Below, one piece after another: positions 1 through 13,144 of a DNA stretch of 64,000 bases. Under the pieces are notes generated by a model, which saw only the letters and a list, made by a program, of their open reading frames with translations, did not search any database and was not told the origin of the DNA. The position numbers and the translations under genes were made by a program. Every line of letters begins with the position of its first letter. Within the stretch, counting starts at the first letter, position 1. The stretch lies in contig OU342634.1 of NCBI GenBank assembly GCA_910589415.1, positions 16,799,144-16,863,143 of the forward strand, given 5' to 3'. This DNA is from Malachius bipustulatus. Lineage: Eukaryota > Arthropoda > Insecta > Coleoptera > Melyridae.

Positions 1-906
1 AAGTGGGTCATATAGAATTTTAGGATCAGCTATGGCAATGTCAGAGTCAGCGGCAAAACACTTAAGAATCACAGAAAATCTATACCTTTTTGAAGAAACA
101 AAATAAGATCAAAATCACAAATCGTTCCGAGAAATTGTAGTATGCTTCAATTATTGTTTGACACGTAATAGAGTCCAAGTTAGGCAATTTTTGCACATTT
201 TTCAAAGAATATCATACAGAAGGGTGATAAGTTGGTATATTTTCGTCAAAAGAATAACCCATCAATACCAATTAAAAAATATCCAAATCGGTCAAAATTT
301 TTAAAACATTTTACTGAAGCAAAATTTCTGGGTGGACCATAACAATTTTTGTATACTTAGTATAATTCTAAAAAGAGCGAATTTGAAGACTTGAGGACTT
401 AACTTTTTGTGACTTAGTGAATCTTCCACTATAAAAATTCCAAGAGCTTAAAGATCTAACTAGTTTAGAGTTTTAACACATTCCTGTACGAATTTTGAAC
501 GAATATGATTTAATTTTCAAGGTATTGTTTTCCAGACTTATCCTTAAAAAGCTCGTTTAGCATTAAATTAAATTTACGTTTATAATTCTCGAACTGAAAG
601 GTCAAATTTTGTTTTACTTCCAATTTATCATTTTTTCGATTTACCTTTTTGATTTTTTGTATAATTTTCTTGAATATTTTTTTTTAATGCATTGTATTAT
701 TAGGCGTCGTCAAAAAAAGTATGAAGAAAATTCATAAAATTAGGGGCATAAATGGAAGCTCAAATAGCAGAGGGATGCTTGATAAATAAGTGTATAACAT
801 TAACCAAGTTCTTAGGGTTCAATTTTTAGAAAAATCAACCCAGTGTCGCAAATTATTCTTAAGTTATTTAAATTTGATATAATTTTTCAACTCTAACGAG
901 AGCATA

Positions 907-1909
907 CAGGGTGCACCATGTATCCTTCTCTATATTGCTATCTCCTAACGCTAACAGATACAGGGTCGGTTAAACAAGTCCAAAGGAGCGCAATTTTGTG
1001 TCCATCTCGATTCCGTCGAGACATACAAGATATCTGTGACCGTTCCTGAAATATCCTGAAGAAACTGAAAAATCGAGATTTCTTATTTTTTCCATATCTT
1101 TTTTATTATTGGAGATTAATGAATAATTTTTTGTGGGCTTACATAAGTCGTCAAGAGCATACCCATCTGACATTTCAAAAATTTTCAAAGCCGACTAGAT
1201 CTCAGAATTTTCAGTCAACTTTCGTTTTTCTTATGGCCACCATAGTGTTTTTTATGTTGTTCGGTATAAAAAAAAATCATAAAAACTAAAAATTGTTAAA
1301 CCTCAAAAAATAAATTAAAAAAAATTTTATTCTTTTTTTTTTTCTTTACAAAAAAGACACATTTTTAGACCGAATTTCATAGATAAATTAAAAAACCATA
1401 AGGCAAGCACTATTTCGGCGTATTTTACAAATGTTGACGTTTTTCGACGATTTTTTATTAGGTTTATCTTTGAAAAATTAAGAATAAAAATGAAAAAAAA
1501 TTTTTTTTGAAGTTTATTAATTTTTGGTTTCCATTATTTTTTTCATATCGAACGACATAAAAAAATACTATGACGGTCATAAGAAAAACGAAAGTTGACT
1601 GTGAAAACTCTTGGATCTAGTAGGCCTTGAAAATTTTTGAAACGTCAGATGGATAGCTCTTAACGGCTTATGTAAGCCTACAAAAAATTATTTATTAATA
1701 TCCAATAATAAAAAAGATATGAGGAAAATAAGAAATATCGATTTTTTTGTTTTTTCAGGATATTTCAGGAACGGTCACAGATATCTTGCATGTTTTGCAC
1801 GGATTCGAGATGGCCACAAAACTGCGCATCTTTTCTCTAATTTAACCGACCCTGTATCTCTTAGCGTTCAGGAGATAGCAATATAGAGAAGGATACATGG
1901 TGCACCCTG
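907..1909. mobile_element. Palindromic MITE-like element with CAGGGTG/CACCCTG ends
   Basis: The first 50 or so bases (CAGGGTGCACCATGTATCC and onward) recur as a near-perfect reverse complement at the right end. The inverted similarity continues inward through most of the 1 kb, for example the stretch around 1000-1200 against 1600-1850. TA dinucleotides flank both ends (905-906 and 1910-1911), as expected for a TA target-site duplication. No transposase frame is visible, so this is a non-autonomous fold-back element. The short open frame inside it is judged chance. Confidence 0.8.
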
Positions 1910-1974
1910 TATATGATTTTTAACCAATTTTTATGTGTATTCCAAAAATCTATGAAAACAATTTAATAAAGAAA

Positions 1975-3150
1975 ATCATGCACTAGAATTTTCATTATAA
2001 AATTACTTCGTTTTTAGGAGAATCAAAATTATGATCGTACTCAGAAGGTTTGGAAAAAATTAGCAACTAGTCAAATTTTGAATACAACAGAAGAATAACA
2101 AAAACTTGTTGACTTAAAAAGAACCAAGTTTTAACACAGACTCAATTATTGACACATCTAAAAGGTCTTATACAAATTTTTGGAATCTACATCTTTAATA
2201 TCAATCTTAATTTCAATCAATAGCACTTAATTGACTTCTCAAAAGTGGTGTGGGGCTGATTTTCTATAGTTTCTTCTAAAAAAATATGGTTCTTGAATCG
2301 TGTGAAGCAACCATTCTTCCACCTATTTTCTAATCATAAAGTTGAGTGGTCTGGATCAATTTCTGGACGTAGAAAAAGAATTACTTGCAAAACTTGATGC
2401 TCACGATAGAATAATTCCTAATTGGAGCACTAATCACGTTACGCTCTAAATCAAATTACTGAAAACTAATTTGAAGAGAATGTACTATAAGACATCTGTT
2501 TGGAGCATTAAAAAAAAAATAGTAAATTATGTAACAGAAAGATATTAAACTCATCCGAACAGCTAAACTTAGACATCAATTACATATTGAATATGATCAT
2601 ACTTCATCCGTTAAAGGTCGAAATCCGGCAATTAACAGATGAAAGGAATATAGAACTTTGACATTTGAAATAAAAGTTGAATAACCTACATACAACTAAC
2701 TGCAATTACAAGAAGTATAAATATAAAAGTCAACTGGTCAGACTTAGAAACGAGTTAATAAATTATATTCACATAATATACCTAGTCGATCGTTTATTAA
2801 ATTGTTTCATTCTAGAAGTATTTACGATTATAATCCGAAAGTAGGTCATTTATTTAAGAACATATCGTTTAATTTCTTAAGATGATCGTAATTCCTGTAG
2901 TATTTTATTCTGAAACAATTATTAAATCGGGACGCGTTCCAAATTTTAACAGATTTTTTTTTTTAATTTATGGCTTGACCCTAAGACCAGCATCTTTGCA
3001 ACTATTGCAAAGATTGCAAAGAGAATTAATATGTACAACTTATCGTTATACAAGATACCTGCTGTAAATATTTAAGCTATTTCAATGTCTCGTCTCGTTG
3101 TGTCAATTGTCCAGGATTAATTTTATACCGTCTAACTGTCAAAGACTTAC
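1975..3150. other. AT-rich stretch, no confirmed gene
   Basis: No confirmed gene. A plus-strand frame at about 2345-2452 reads 35 or so coding-like codons (SGLDQFLDVEKELLAKLDAH and onward to a TAA) without a convincing start or splice site. It could be a decayed coding fragment. No further exon of the minus-strand secreted-protein gene could be identified here. Confidence 0.4.
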
Positions 3151-6100
3151 ATTAAAAACAAATCCTAAAACTGCATTCTTGACTCCAATACCTGCGTCAA
3201 CATGTGCTTCAACTTTCCTTTTATCTCTGTAAGCATCATCTTCATCAAATTCCTGAAAAAAAATAAATAATATGAATAAAGCGAAATAAATCAATAATCA
3301 TGATCTCCCCACTGCCCATCTCCGAGTTACATAGGCTCTTGAAACCATTCATATCAAATTGCATTTTTCTGATTATTTTTAAAATGGTCTATGAAAAATT
3401 TTAGGGAGTGATTCCTTTGCTCATTCTACGAAAAATCCTATAAACGCGTGTCCTCAAATTCGGCATTTTTGAGATACAGGTTGTCAAAGAAATGCTTATC
3501 TCTACGACTGTTGAATAAAAGGTTATACATAATTATCTCGCTGATTTCAGATTAATTATGACGTACATTCCTCATGAGGTAAGATAATCGACGCGTATTC
3601 ACGCAGTCGAGTCAACCGTAGCTAAGCCGGTGAAAGAATAATAGAAAAATTACCGCTTAGGGCCAATCACAATGCCCAGATCTAAGAAAACACCGCATCG
3701 AACGCCTTCATGGTACTCGCAAAACACATAAGAAGATGTTAATCCCGCGAATGCATTCGAAGAGGAAACGAAACAATACGATCGTACTTCTTCATATAGT
3801 CATGTTTTTGTTTTTGCACTACGGCGAGAGCAGCGGCTGACACCAGCCGGCAGCTGAGCAGCAGCCAGACTCGTTTCTACACCCGTGGCTTTCGACACGT
3901 TTACCCTAAACGTGGTGCTTTAAAAAAATTATATTATTTTAAAAGTTGTAGGGATGATGATTTTTGCCTCAAATCGTAGAGAAAGTAGCGTCTTCATTTC
4001 GCGGAGAATGTAGAGTCATTATTTCCTTAGACGTTCCTCAACTTATTTCCTTCAACTTTTTGACACCCTGGAGATCGAAAACGAAAAAATGCATTTTCGG
4101 ACACACATTATTGGGAAAATTTTTGTTTAGAATGAGCCAAGGAATTACTCTCTAAAATTTTCACACTTATTCAGGATAACCCTGTATACATATGTGTTAT
4201 TAAGTTATATAACTTATGTTTATTTTATTACAGAGAATAATTTGTTCTTCAACAATAATTTTGAGTATTCCCAAAAATGTAGAGCTTTCTAGGGTAAATT
4301 TAGATTAAAATATACGCACTCTGCTTGAATCAAAAGTCGAAACTGACCAGAATTTTCGATTTTTGGAAATGATACAAAAAACACAAATGCTAAAAGCCTC
4401 AGGATTGAAATAGGTATAACAAATAAAATTAAAATCAGTTCACGGTTATCCCTTTTATATAACTTTGCCGACATTTCAGGCTCGAATTTATTCAGAATTT
4501 TTATATTTTTTATCTTATTCAAGAAATCTAAAGATAATATTTTCTTCATAGGTACCGAATTTTTGTTTATAACGTTATTTTAATATTATTTTTTGGAGAT
4601 GAAGATGAAAGTTGACCAATATATCACCCAAAAACTATAGCCCAGCCACCAATACATTAATATTTCTATTACGTATCTCGCATGCAAGAATGTTCAGAAT
4701 GTGTTATGTAATTATCTTAGGAATTAACCTGATTTATTTTCAACAAGCTTAATTCAATGCATAACTACAATTTTCAGTCTGCTAGACTGATAAAAAAAAA
4801 AATTACTAATCTGTCTTAACACTTTATTTAAATGAAAATGTTAAAAATATGATAAAGTTCTATTACACTCAAAAAGAGAGGATATCAGCTGGCTACATTA
4901 GAGGAAAGGTTTTGTGCCAAGACTCATGAGTCATACACCTACCTACCTACCTACAAAACCTATTCTTATAAAATTTCTATACTTATAAAACGAGTATTTG
5001 ATGGTGATCGATTATTGTATAATTATTGTTGTTACAGCAGTCGTTAACAAGAAAGTATTTTCCTTTTATAAAGCTTTCCGCAGTGAAATCGATTCATTAT
5101 GATCTTAAGAAATTATAAAGTTAATCAAGTTTCTATAGAATTTAAGTATTATCTAAATTCTAAAATATTTACTGTTCTCTTCTTTTCCTTCTTCAACTTT
5201 TTTGATTTGACCACCTTTTTATGTATATGTATATTAGACTCACATGCTGAATTCGCCCACTCGCCGAAATAAATACTCAGTTCTCATACAAGCAAAGTCA
5301 AATAATCATTTGCCAAAAAAAATATTTTGGCATTTTGTAAGGTAAATTATAGATTCCGCTGGACCAGGAGATATCAGGAGAAGACGAATAACCAGATTAC
5401 AAGCCTTCGGGAGAGACTATCTCACACCGGAGGACCTGGATACCTACATTGGCAACAGTCAAGATGGTCAGCTTCCTTAGAGAAGCTGACCGGATGGGGT
5501 TAATGTAGCACTAGCACGACTAGATGTGAGCCACAATAGACCCACGATCGTAGTGTAGGTGTCACAATGGCCCACTGAAAGAAATCTATCTATCTATCTA
5601 AGGTAAATTACACAATCTGCCGACAGATCAATTTGCTTTCGCTCAAATGCCAAACCAAACATATTTTGTCAAAGATCATTCTAATTCAACATTTTTCCTC
5701 TTGTGTAGGTAGTTTAAAATAGCTCAGACCTCGATTAAATTATGAAAATAAAGTAATGGTCAGAAAAAGTTTTTCGTCGCTGTCAGGTTTAAATTGTAAA
5801 TTTTCAGTTCAAATTGTAAAGATTTTAAATGTAAATTTACTGTTCAACCTGTACCTAATTAAACTTCTCAGGTCATTTATTGCCAGGTTAAGCACCTATC
5901 TCTCTTTTGGAAAAATATTACAATGTACCAGCAAAAATATACAACCACTAGAATCTAGGATTTTGACCAACTTTGATAAAAAAGCTGAAGTAGTTCAATT
6001 TTAACATAAGAGGGGGAACAATTTTTTTTTGTAGTTTTTAGGGGTCTATTGATTTTTAAAAACAGCATTTTGAGGTGTTTTTATTGCTACCCGTTCCAAA

Positions 6101-9100
6101 TTTGGAATTTTGAAAATTTTTGGATTTCAGGGGATGCAAATTTTTGTTAACAACAAACAGGTATTTAGTCACAATCGGGAATAAGACAGATACACTCTTC
6201 CTGGAAGATCGTATCTAGAAGATGCTGATAATGTTTCCTCTCTGTACAGTTGCACAAGAATCCAGTCCTCATTCTTGTGCCTACGATTTATGATGGAAAA
6301 TTTTGATGGATCTACCTTAATTTTTTGATAATTCCCTAGGATATGGCGAACTGAGTATTTTTTTCTTCAATGGGCGAATTCGAGATACGAATGTAACCAA
6401 TACAACAACTAAGTACCTACTTCAAGTAGCAGCGTTCAACGTTTTGCCAGACTTCAATTATTCATAGCCGGGTTCTCAAAATGTGGTCAATTTTTTCAGA
6501 AAAATTTCATATTGAAACAACGATGACGTTACAAATGATCTTAAAAGATCTCACCATACCCAGCTAAAAACTCTAATCAGCAAGTCCGATTTTTTTTTGC
6601 AATCTATTATAATCTTATTTTTATTTCAAACATTACACATACCAACTACATTATGAAAGGGAGCTAAAATTTATTTCCTATTGATTTTTATAAGCACTTA
6701 GATTAAGGTATGTACTTAAAAAGCTAATAATTCTTATCAACAATATAATTATAAAAAAAAATGAGATCCAGCTTAAATTTTTGGAGACTGTATCGCCTGA
6801 ACGGGATAGGATATCGAATATTTTGTTGAAGCTTTGAAATAAAAACAAATGAAAGAAATTTCCTAATCTTTACTCATATTTGGTGACTAATGGTCCATCC
6901 TGTGAATTCCCGTCACAGTTGAATGAACATTAAGGTCATTTTTTCAGATACATAATACAGAATGTACATCCATTTAGAAACTGAAAGCAATTAGTATTGC
7001 AAAAGAATAGTAGTAATTATCAAGTGAAGTAAACTGCAATGTTCGACGTTTATTACTATTATTTTATCACAAAATTATTTATGCACATTCATGGATGCAT
7101 AAGATTGACGGCTGTGTATCTTCAGTAGTTTATGAAATATCTTTTGGTGCTGCTATATCAATTTTAGCAAGTAGGTACATTAATTTAGATTTGGATTGCA
7201 ATAAAATATGAACGCATAGTTATGAAATTCTCTTAATGACTAAGCTTAAGTAGGTATATTTTGTAATATCTATTTTATTTAAGTAGTAGGTATATGTATA
7301 TTTCTTTATAAAAAATCCAAGAGGACTAACTACATTATATGTACATAATAATAATTTTAAAAGGACAGGTAATCATCAAACGATTCTATACAGTTCTAAT
7401 ACCTACTGCTTGATATTTTGAGGTACACGCTTTTAAACTATCGTAATAGGTACCTTAATTCGTTTGTAAAATTAAATAGAATCCATTTCATGCTCAATTT
7501 TATTCAAATAAAACAAAAAGCAGGCCAGGGTTCATGTCTACCAAAAAAATCACACGCTGAAGTGATGTGTATGAATAAATAGTTTAGTGTACGACTTGTA
7601 AATAATAAAAGCTTTATTGCAAAATATAGTTCGCAGTTTCTCAGCTGGGGATTTGAAGACTAAGTAGATATACTCGTACGATAAACTGTCTTATTTAAAA
7701 GCAATGTAAGTAAAACAGGGTACCTACATACATAAAGAAACCTTTTTATTTATTCAAATTTGTATTAAAAAAATAAGATAAAATTTAAAATAATTTTTAT
7801 GCTGAAGCCCTTTTTGGAAATTATTAGTAAACTAAACAAGTAAGCTACGAGTATATTTATTTGATCACACCGTAAATAAAGAGATTTAAGTCAGGCCCGG
7901 AAAAAAGGGTGATATCACTTCTAAATAGGCCCGCGAACTCTTATCCAATGATTCCGAGAGGAAACCGATAGTTTCCTCTAAACAGAGTCAGGATTGGTGT
8001 GTGGGCCATCATGTTGGTATCAACAGTTTTAGAATTCTAAAAGGGGCTTATATTCTAGAGCGTTTTGGAAAGCAATTCTTATTTTTTCCAAAAATTTTTC
8101 CTAATTTAAATTCTGGTCTTTATGACTGGAACGTATTATTAATTGCTTCAGTTGGCATTAAAAGACCTGGAATCTTGAAATCCAAGCCCATGAAACATAC
8201 CCTTGATATTATTATCCAGTATACAGGATGAGTCATGAGGAACTTTACAAACTTCTACCATATGTAGAGTCCCTTAAGGGGAATATCATGTGACCCTTAA
8301 AAACTTTCAACTCCCCTTCTCTGTTAAATATACAGTGTAATTTGTGAATTTAAAAAAATATTCATTTGGCTTAAATATATACGAGTATCTACACGGATAA
8401 TTAGAATTTTCAAATTTTTTTGTTCAACTGTAGCCTAAAATCTAGCATTCGATCGGCGTTCTCAAAAGTTAAGAAATTCCAGGAGCGGCTCAGGGAAAGT
8501 TGATTGGGAGAGGTTGTCCTAAAAAGTTCATCCTCTATGCGGTTTTTGAAAAATATGTAATTAATGATTTTCAAAGTAGACAAATAGACAATGAAAACTG
8601 TGTATGTGAAATTTTTGTCACACACAACCCTATAAAATCGTACCTACTTGCTTGTACACAAAAAGAGAAGCTGATTTATTAAAGTGTCAATTTAATAAAA
8701 TAATTTCTACATAAGAAAAAATATCACAAAAAAAATAGATGAAGCTTCCAAATATTATATAACTGCTAATAAATATATTATCATAATAATTAAGTATTAA
8801 CAATGACTGGTTTCCTATTACATAATATTCCAAAACTTCTATCAAATAAAACAGGAAAAATAAGTTTTGTAACCGTATTTCCAGAATGTAATATTCATGA
8901 GAGAAATCACTGCTGCTTGTGAGCGCGTGATTCATCAGTGATCAAGGGGTTATAAAATCTACTTAACTATATCATTACCTAATCGACAAAAATTACTGTG
9001 AACAATAATTTTCGATAGCCCTGGAAGGCTTTTGTTGCGGCTTATGTGTTGATATTTTCCTTAGTCACTTTTACTTTATGCAAGAGGTAGCAGGTAGGTA

Positions 9101-12100
9101 CGTACCTACCTTGGATTACCATAACACTTTCTTCAACGGATGACTACCAAGTTCAGTAAAAGCGAGTCTTATAATTATTTTTTATCGGATAACGACCTTC
9201 ATAGTACTCAGTAGACCTCTACACTGATTCTTATTAACTATCACAATCATCTTCCGTTATTCCGTGTTCTGAAGTTAACAATATATAAATTTTGTTACCT
9301 ATACCTATAGGCGATAGATATAATAGAGCTGGTTAGAAATTTAATCAGTCTATTATTACATGATCTAATTGAGATTAACTTGGCTGTGATGGATTTTATG
9401 GTGATAAATTTTGGTCACGCTCATTTTTAATTGAGTTAAGATGAATAATATTATTAATTTGTTTATAAAAACTATCAATTGATAAAAAAAAATATTGCCA
9501 GATTGCCATATACGTATACTTATTATATTCGAATATAATACTAATTTAAGTACATCAGGTGACATTTTTTAAGTTTTTAGCGGCATTTCATTAACTCTGA
9601 TAAAATGATCAGAGAATGCTTAAAACACCAAAACACGTTCTAAATGGTATTTAATCAAAGAATTTTTGTTCAAAAAAAGTGTTTCCTACCCTCCCAATCA
9701 GTTACGACAAAAGTCATAGGGGTCAAACTTGTAGTGTTCGGCGTGCCCACCACCCTGGTATAATTACTTTTGTCGTAGCTGTAATACCAGCCGAGATAAT
9801 TGGAAAACAAATTTTGTACCCTTTAGGCCCACCACCCGTAATGCAAAAATTGTAGATTTAATGCTTTTGGGACACAGAGGAGGCTAAAAGCGTATGCAAG
9901 AATACAGCGAGGTGGAGCACCTATGTTTCCACATTAACATAGGGAAAATCCTCCTGCCGCCTATATGCTAGAGGGAGCAGTTCTGAATTAGGAGGATATT
10001 GTTAAGTTATTAACGTCATCGATTTTTTGTATGTCACCGATTATTTGCATCAATAAGTACATAAAGGAAATTTATATATTTATGTTTCCTAAAATAATTG
10101 TTCCTAGTAATCTAAGCATTCCTAAAAAAATTTTTGAAAATATTTTGTCAAAATTAAGGTTGTATCTAATTTGAAAAAATAATTTTATGATTTCAGTAGT
10201 TTGATCATTGAATACTCGTAGTTTGAAATCCTTTAAATAGAATTTTGCGCTATTAAAAAAAATACCTAAGTACATCTGTGATAATTAGGCTTATGCTAAT
10301 GTCATTTTAATGATACCCAAATATAATAATTGTAGAGATATCAGCTGGAGGTTTATTTATTAATACTAATTCAAAAATTTTAAAGAGGTAAGTTAAAAAC
10401 CATATTTTGAAATATATGGGGAGGGTAGGACGGTTTTTCGATGATTTTTTGAAGTAGATTTTTGAGCGTTAATTTATATTCAAAAATGAACTTTGTAATA
10501 ATTCATTGCACCAAGAGTGGATCTATAAATATCTACATACAACACCGCTTTAATAGAAAATAGTTTTTTCATAGGGTGACTGATTGAGGTTTACAGCGCT
10601 AATCAGAGACATTATAGTAAAGGTCGGTTATAAAAAAATTAATATATTTCTAAGCAAACATAGTCGCAAAAATAAAATAATCAAGTGTTACAAAAATAGA
10701 ACTCCAAAGCAGTGGTTCTGGATTTCTGAAATTTCATAGTAAATTTCTATATTATGAAAAAAATTCAGCCTTAGCCTTGGATAGCAAAGAAACTTATCAC
10801 GGGCTCTGTTCACATCAATCTCGGTGGCTACATAGTAAAAGAAACCACATAATGAAAAGAAACAAAACAAAATAAAACCACCCCAACCTCGTATATCCAC
10901 GAAATTTTGGACACAGTCTCTTCGAGTCAGTTTCCATTGAATACAGATTACCCCTGCCCGCACCGTTCTTGAAGGTCGAGGTAAAAAATTTAAAACTGTG
11001 CTTTGCGGACTAAATTTCAATCCTAACTATGAAAAAATTTAAAAGAAGCCGACCAACTCCGGATCGGAAAAAACTTAACACGGGCTATCTTGACACTTCT
11101 TGTCTCTGTGGAATACATGCGACTCGCCGCACTCTCGGCCGTGTTCTCTTATAATACATAATTAAAAATTTAAAAAAAAAAACAACAAAACAACAATCTC
11201 TTATCACCACGAAAGTCGGGCACGGTCTCCTCGAGTCAGTCAGTATCTTTCACGAATGAATGTTTGATGGTTGAACCGCTATTGAAAGAAATAAAATAAA
11301 TATTCTCAAAACCTGTACAAGCTAATGGATAGGTATATGTCTGTTATAATTTTATTTCATACTAGTTCTTTCAGACGTTAGATTATGACAATAATAGTCC
11401 AGGTTTTACGCTTTATAAGAACTTTTCATGCTTATTGTTATAAGCGGTTAAATTCAATTTCTATAATATATTATTGAAACGAGCCTTCTTAACTAATAAA
11501 TAACAGAAAACAATAGTATTTAACGCTTTATGACTATTATAATTTTGTTATGATTTAGTGAAAAAATGAAGGTGATGAATGCTTGAGAGCATACAGTCAT
11601 AGTCATCTTTTTCGCGTATTTCTTTAGATTATTAATTTACATAAAAACGTTGATTGTTATAACAATAGCTTCAAGTTTTCATGCTGAAATCTATTCTACT
11701 GTCAACTATGAATATTTCAATAAATTATTGCTTCTAGACTGGAATTCTAGAAGTAACTGAACTTTATTGTTGACACTACATTTATAGAATTTCTAGTTTA
11801 ATGAACTATTAACCACGCCAGTGATTTATATGTGATTATTCTTTAAACCGGTACAGTTGAATTATTATAATAATTGAAAGAAACTAGTATAAAATAGACT
11901 CCCACCTTGTTAATTTAACGATATACCGTGTGTCCCTGGATAGGTGAAACGACTCTTATAAAAGAAAAAAATTTTTGATTTTAATTTTCATTTTTTGGGG
12001 TTCAGCTCTGCTTGGTTAAAGAGTAATTTCTAACAAAATTTTAGTTTTGAAAAAGCAAGCATGCCTTGGAAATAAAAAAAAAAAACATTTTTTCTGTAGA

Positions 12101-13140
12101 GTAAAGTGTCTTTTATGTGGCAAATGCAAAAAAATGTTATTTGAAAAAGTTGTTCAGAATCAACATTTAGTTCTGTATACCAAATTTCAAAATCATAGGC
12201 TAACTTTGATCTTTTACATTTACTTTTATCTTTATTTCACAAATCAAGGAATTTCATTTGTAACAAAGACTGATATTGACAAATTGCTATTGCTATGGGT
12301 ACAATTTGGTTTTTCCATGGCAGTCTTTGTTACAAAATGAAATTCTTTGATTTATGAAATAAAACATAAATATAAATGAAAAAAATAAAAGTTGACCTAT
12401 GATTTTGAAATTTGGTATTGGGACCTAAATGTTGATTCTGAACAACTTTTTCAAATAACATTTTGTCGTATTTGCCACATAAAAGGTACTCAACAGAAAA
12501 ACCGTTTTTTTGGAAATTTCCAAGGCATGCTTGATTTTTCAAAACTAAAATTTTGTTAGAAATTACTCTTTAGTCAAGCAGGGCTGAACCCCAAAAAATT
12601 AAATTTAAAATCAAAAAAATTGTGTCTTTTATAAGAGTCGTTTCACCTAACCGGGGACACACGGTATATTTTATATAGTAACACTCCTTAGGTGTTTTTT
12701 TAAGACGTAACATACTTGCCATAATATGATTCAAAACTCTAGTTCCGTTGTATAAGACATAAGTACCTACTTAATTTAATTTTCCATTTATTTCTGAGAG
12801 AAAAATTATGACAACAAAGTTATAATAATTATTATCTCTATACCTTTAAGGAAGCTCGATTCTTTCTTTACATTATTCGTATCTAGCGCTATGTTCAGTC
12901 TTAAAAACTCGCCCTATAGACATAAACTCTTCCAATTAGAACAGGTTAATTAGGTTTCGTAACATGCAGCAGTGTCGCTAAAATGAAACTGAATAATTAA
13001 AAGTATTATCTTACGTCGTTAAGAGGATCTATATCATCAATCTGCCTTTTTACTATATTTCTACTTTCCACAATGTCGGAGAAAGCTATCAGGCATACCA
13101 AAAGTGCTGTCGCCGACCAGATTAACGGATGCTGATTCAT
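3151..13140 (-). CDS. Small secreted protein, partial (two coding exons found)
   Basis: I do not recognise the family. Coding exon 1 (13140-13015) begins MNQHPLIWSATALLVCLIAF, a clear signal peptide, followed by a dibasic KR at residues 31-32 and an acidic stretch ending PLND. Its upstream acceptor (TTTGTTTCAG) lies four bases before the ATG, so a non-coding first exon is expected. Its donor is GTAAGA. Coding exon 2 (3252-3151) is 34 codons in phase 0. It reads EFDEDDAYRDKRK and then VEAHVDAGIGVKNAVLGFVF, has acceptor TTTTTTTCAG and donor GTAAGT, and carries a second KR site. The KR sites suggest proprotein processing and an acidic propeptide, which is inference. The joining intron is about 9.8 kb and full of transposable elements. 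The 3' part lies left of the window or was not found. Confidence 0.6.
3345..4184. mobile_element. Diverged palindromic element with GC-rich centre
   Basis: The right arm (about 4050-4184, ending AACCCTG followed by TA) is a diverged reverse complement of about 3380-3495. Both arms contain TTTTTGACA-CCTG, a GGACAC motif and an AATGAGC-AAGGAAT-ACTC block. The left boundary is blurred. The centre (about 3560-3915) is much more GC-rich than the arms and may be a separate insertion. I see no coding function in it. It lies in the long intron of the secreted-protein gene. Confidence 0.6.
4200..5338. repeat. AT-rich intron sequence with an ACCT microsatellite
   Basis: No gene seen. The stretch holds an (ACCT)n run at about 4937-4954. 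Related TAGGTA/ACCTACC words are scattered through the whole window. The rest is AT-rich intron of the minus-strand secreted-protein gene. Confidence 0.5.
5350..5599 (+). mobile_element. LINE 3' end with 11-bp target-site duplication
   Basis: This 250-bp block is clearly richer in GC than its flanks. It opens with a plus-strand frame (RRRRITRLQAFGRDYLTP and onward, ending NSQDGQLP before a stop), which looks like the C-terminal end of a retroelement ORF. It continues with a non-coding 3' region and ends in a (TCTA)n tail. The 11-mer AAGGTAAATTA occurs immediately before (5339-5349) and immediately after (5600-5610). This marks a 5'-truncated, target-primed insertion. The clade is not certain; tetranucleotide tails occur in several LINE clades. 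Confidence 0.7.
5611..8235. other. AT-rich intron, no gene seen
   Basis: No coding exon, RNA gene or clear repeat was identified. Short open frames here have no splice context and AT-driven composition. This is part of the long intron of the minus-strand secreted-protein gene. Confidence 0.4.
8236..8560. repeat. Dispersed repeat, copy A
   Basis: About 300 bp are shared in the same orientation with 22986-23270. Common blocks include GGAACTTTACAAACTTCTAC, CTTAAGGGGAATATCA, GTGACCCTTAAAAA and GGGAGAG near the right end. Several small indels separate the copies. The family is not recognised, and an embedded TATACAG(T/G)GT word hints at a link to the CAGGGTG elements. Confidence 0.7.
8561..9690. 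other. AT-rich intron, nothing recognised
   Basis: No gene, RNA or repeat could be supported here. The open frames have the composition of random AT-rich DNA. Confidence 0.35.
9690..10000. other. GC-richer block of unknown origin
   Basis: The stretch stands out by composition from the surrounding AT-rich intron (words such as CCCACCACCC and GTGGAGCACC). Both strands carry broken, coding-like pieces but no clear frame. It is probably a decayed transposable-element fragment. No family can be named. Confidence 0.3.
10770..11250. repeat. Degenerate tandem duplication
   Basis: Two diverged direct copies share ATCACGGGCT/AACACGGGCT starts (about 10797 and 11075). They also share an A-rich middle and a block with CCACGAAA, GGACAC/GGGCAC, GTCTC and TCGAGTCAG at about 10895 and 11207. 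No coding function is visible. Confidence 0.5.
11936..12664. mobile_element. Palindromic element with CCGTGTGTCCC ends
   Basis: The left end (CCGTGTGTCCC, then GGTGAAACGACTCTTATAAAAG) is repeated inverted at the right end (GGGACACACGG), flanked by TA on both sides. Almost the whole 729 bp is one inverted repeat, including both arms of the AAGCATGCCTTGGAAAT region (about 12055 and 12520). Open frames occur on both strands because the arms mirror each other, and they are not genes. The terminal motif differs from the CAGGGTG group. Confidence 0.8.
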
Positions 13141-13144
13141 GATG

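Noticed and set aside
10688..11020. 110-residue minus-strand open frame
   Set aside because: It lies in a degenerate tandem repeat, has no splice context and no recognisable domain.
12047..12542. Open frames on both strands (97 and 70 residues) with similar proteins
   Set aside because: They are mirror images produced by the palindromic element at 11936-12664, not two related genes.
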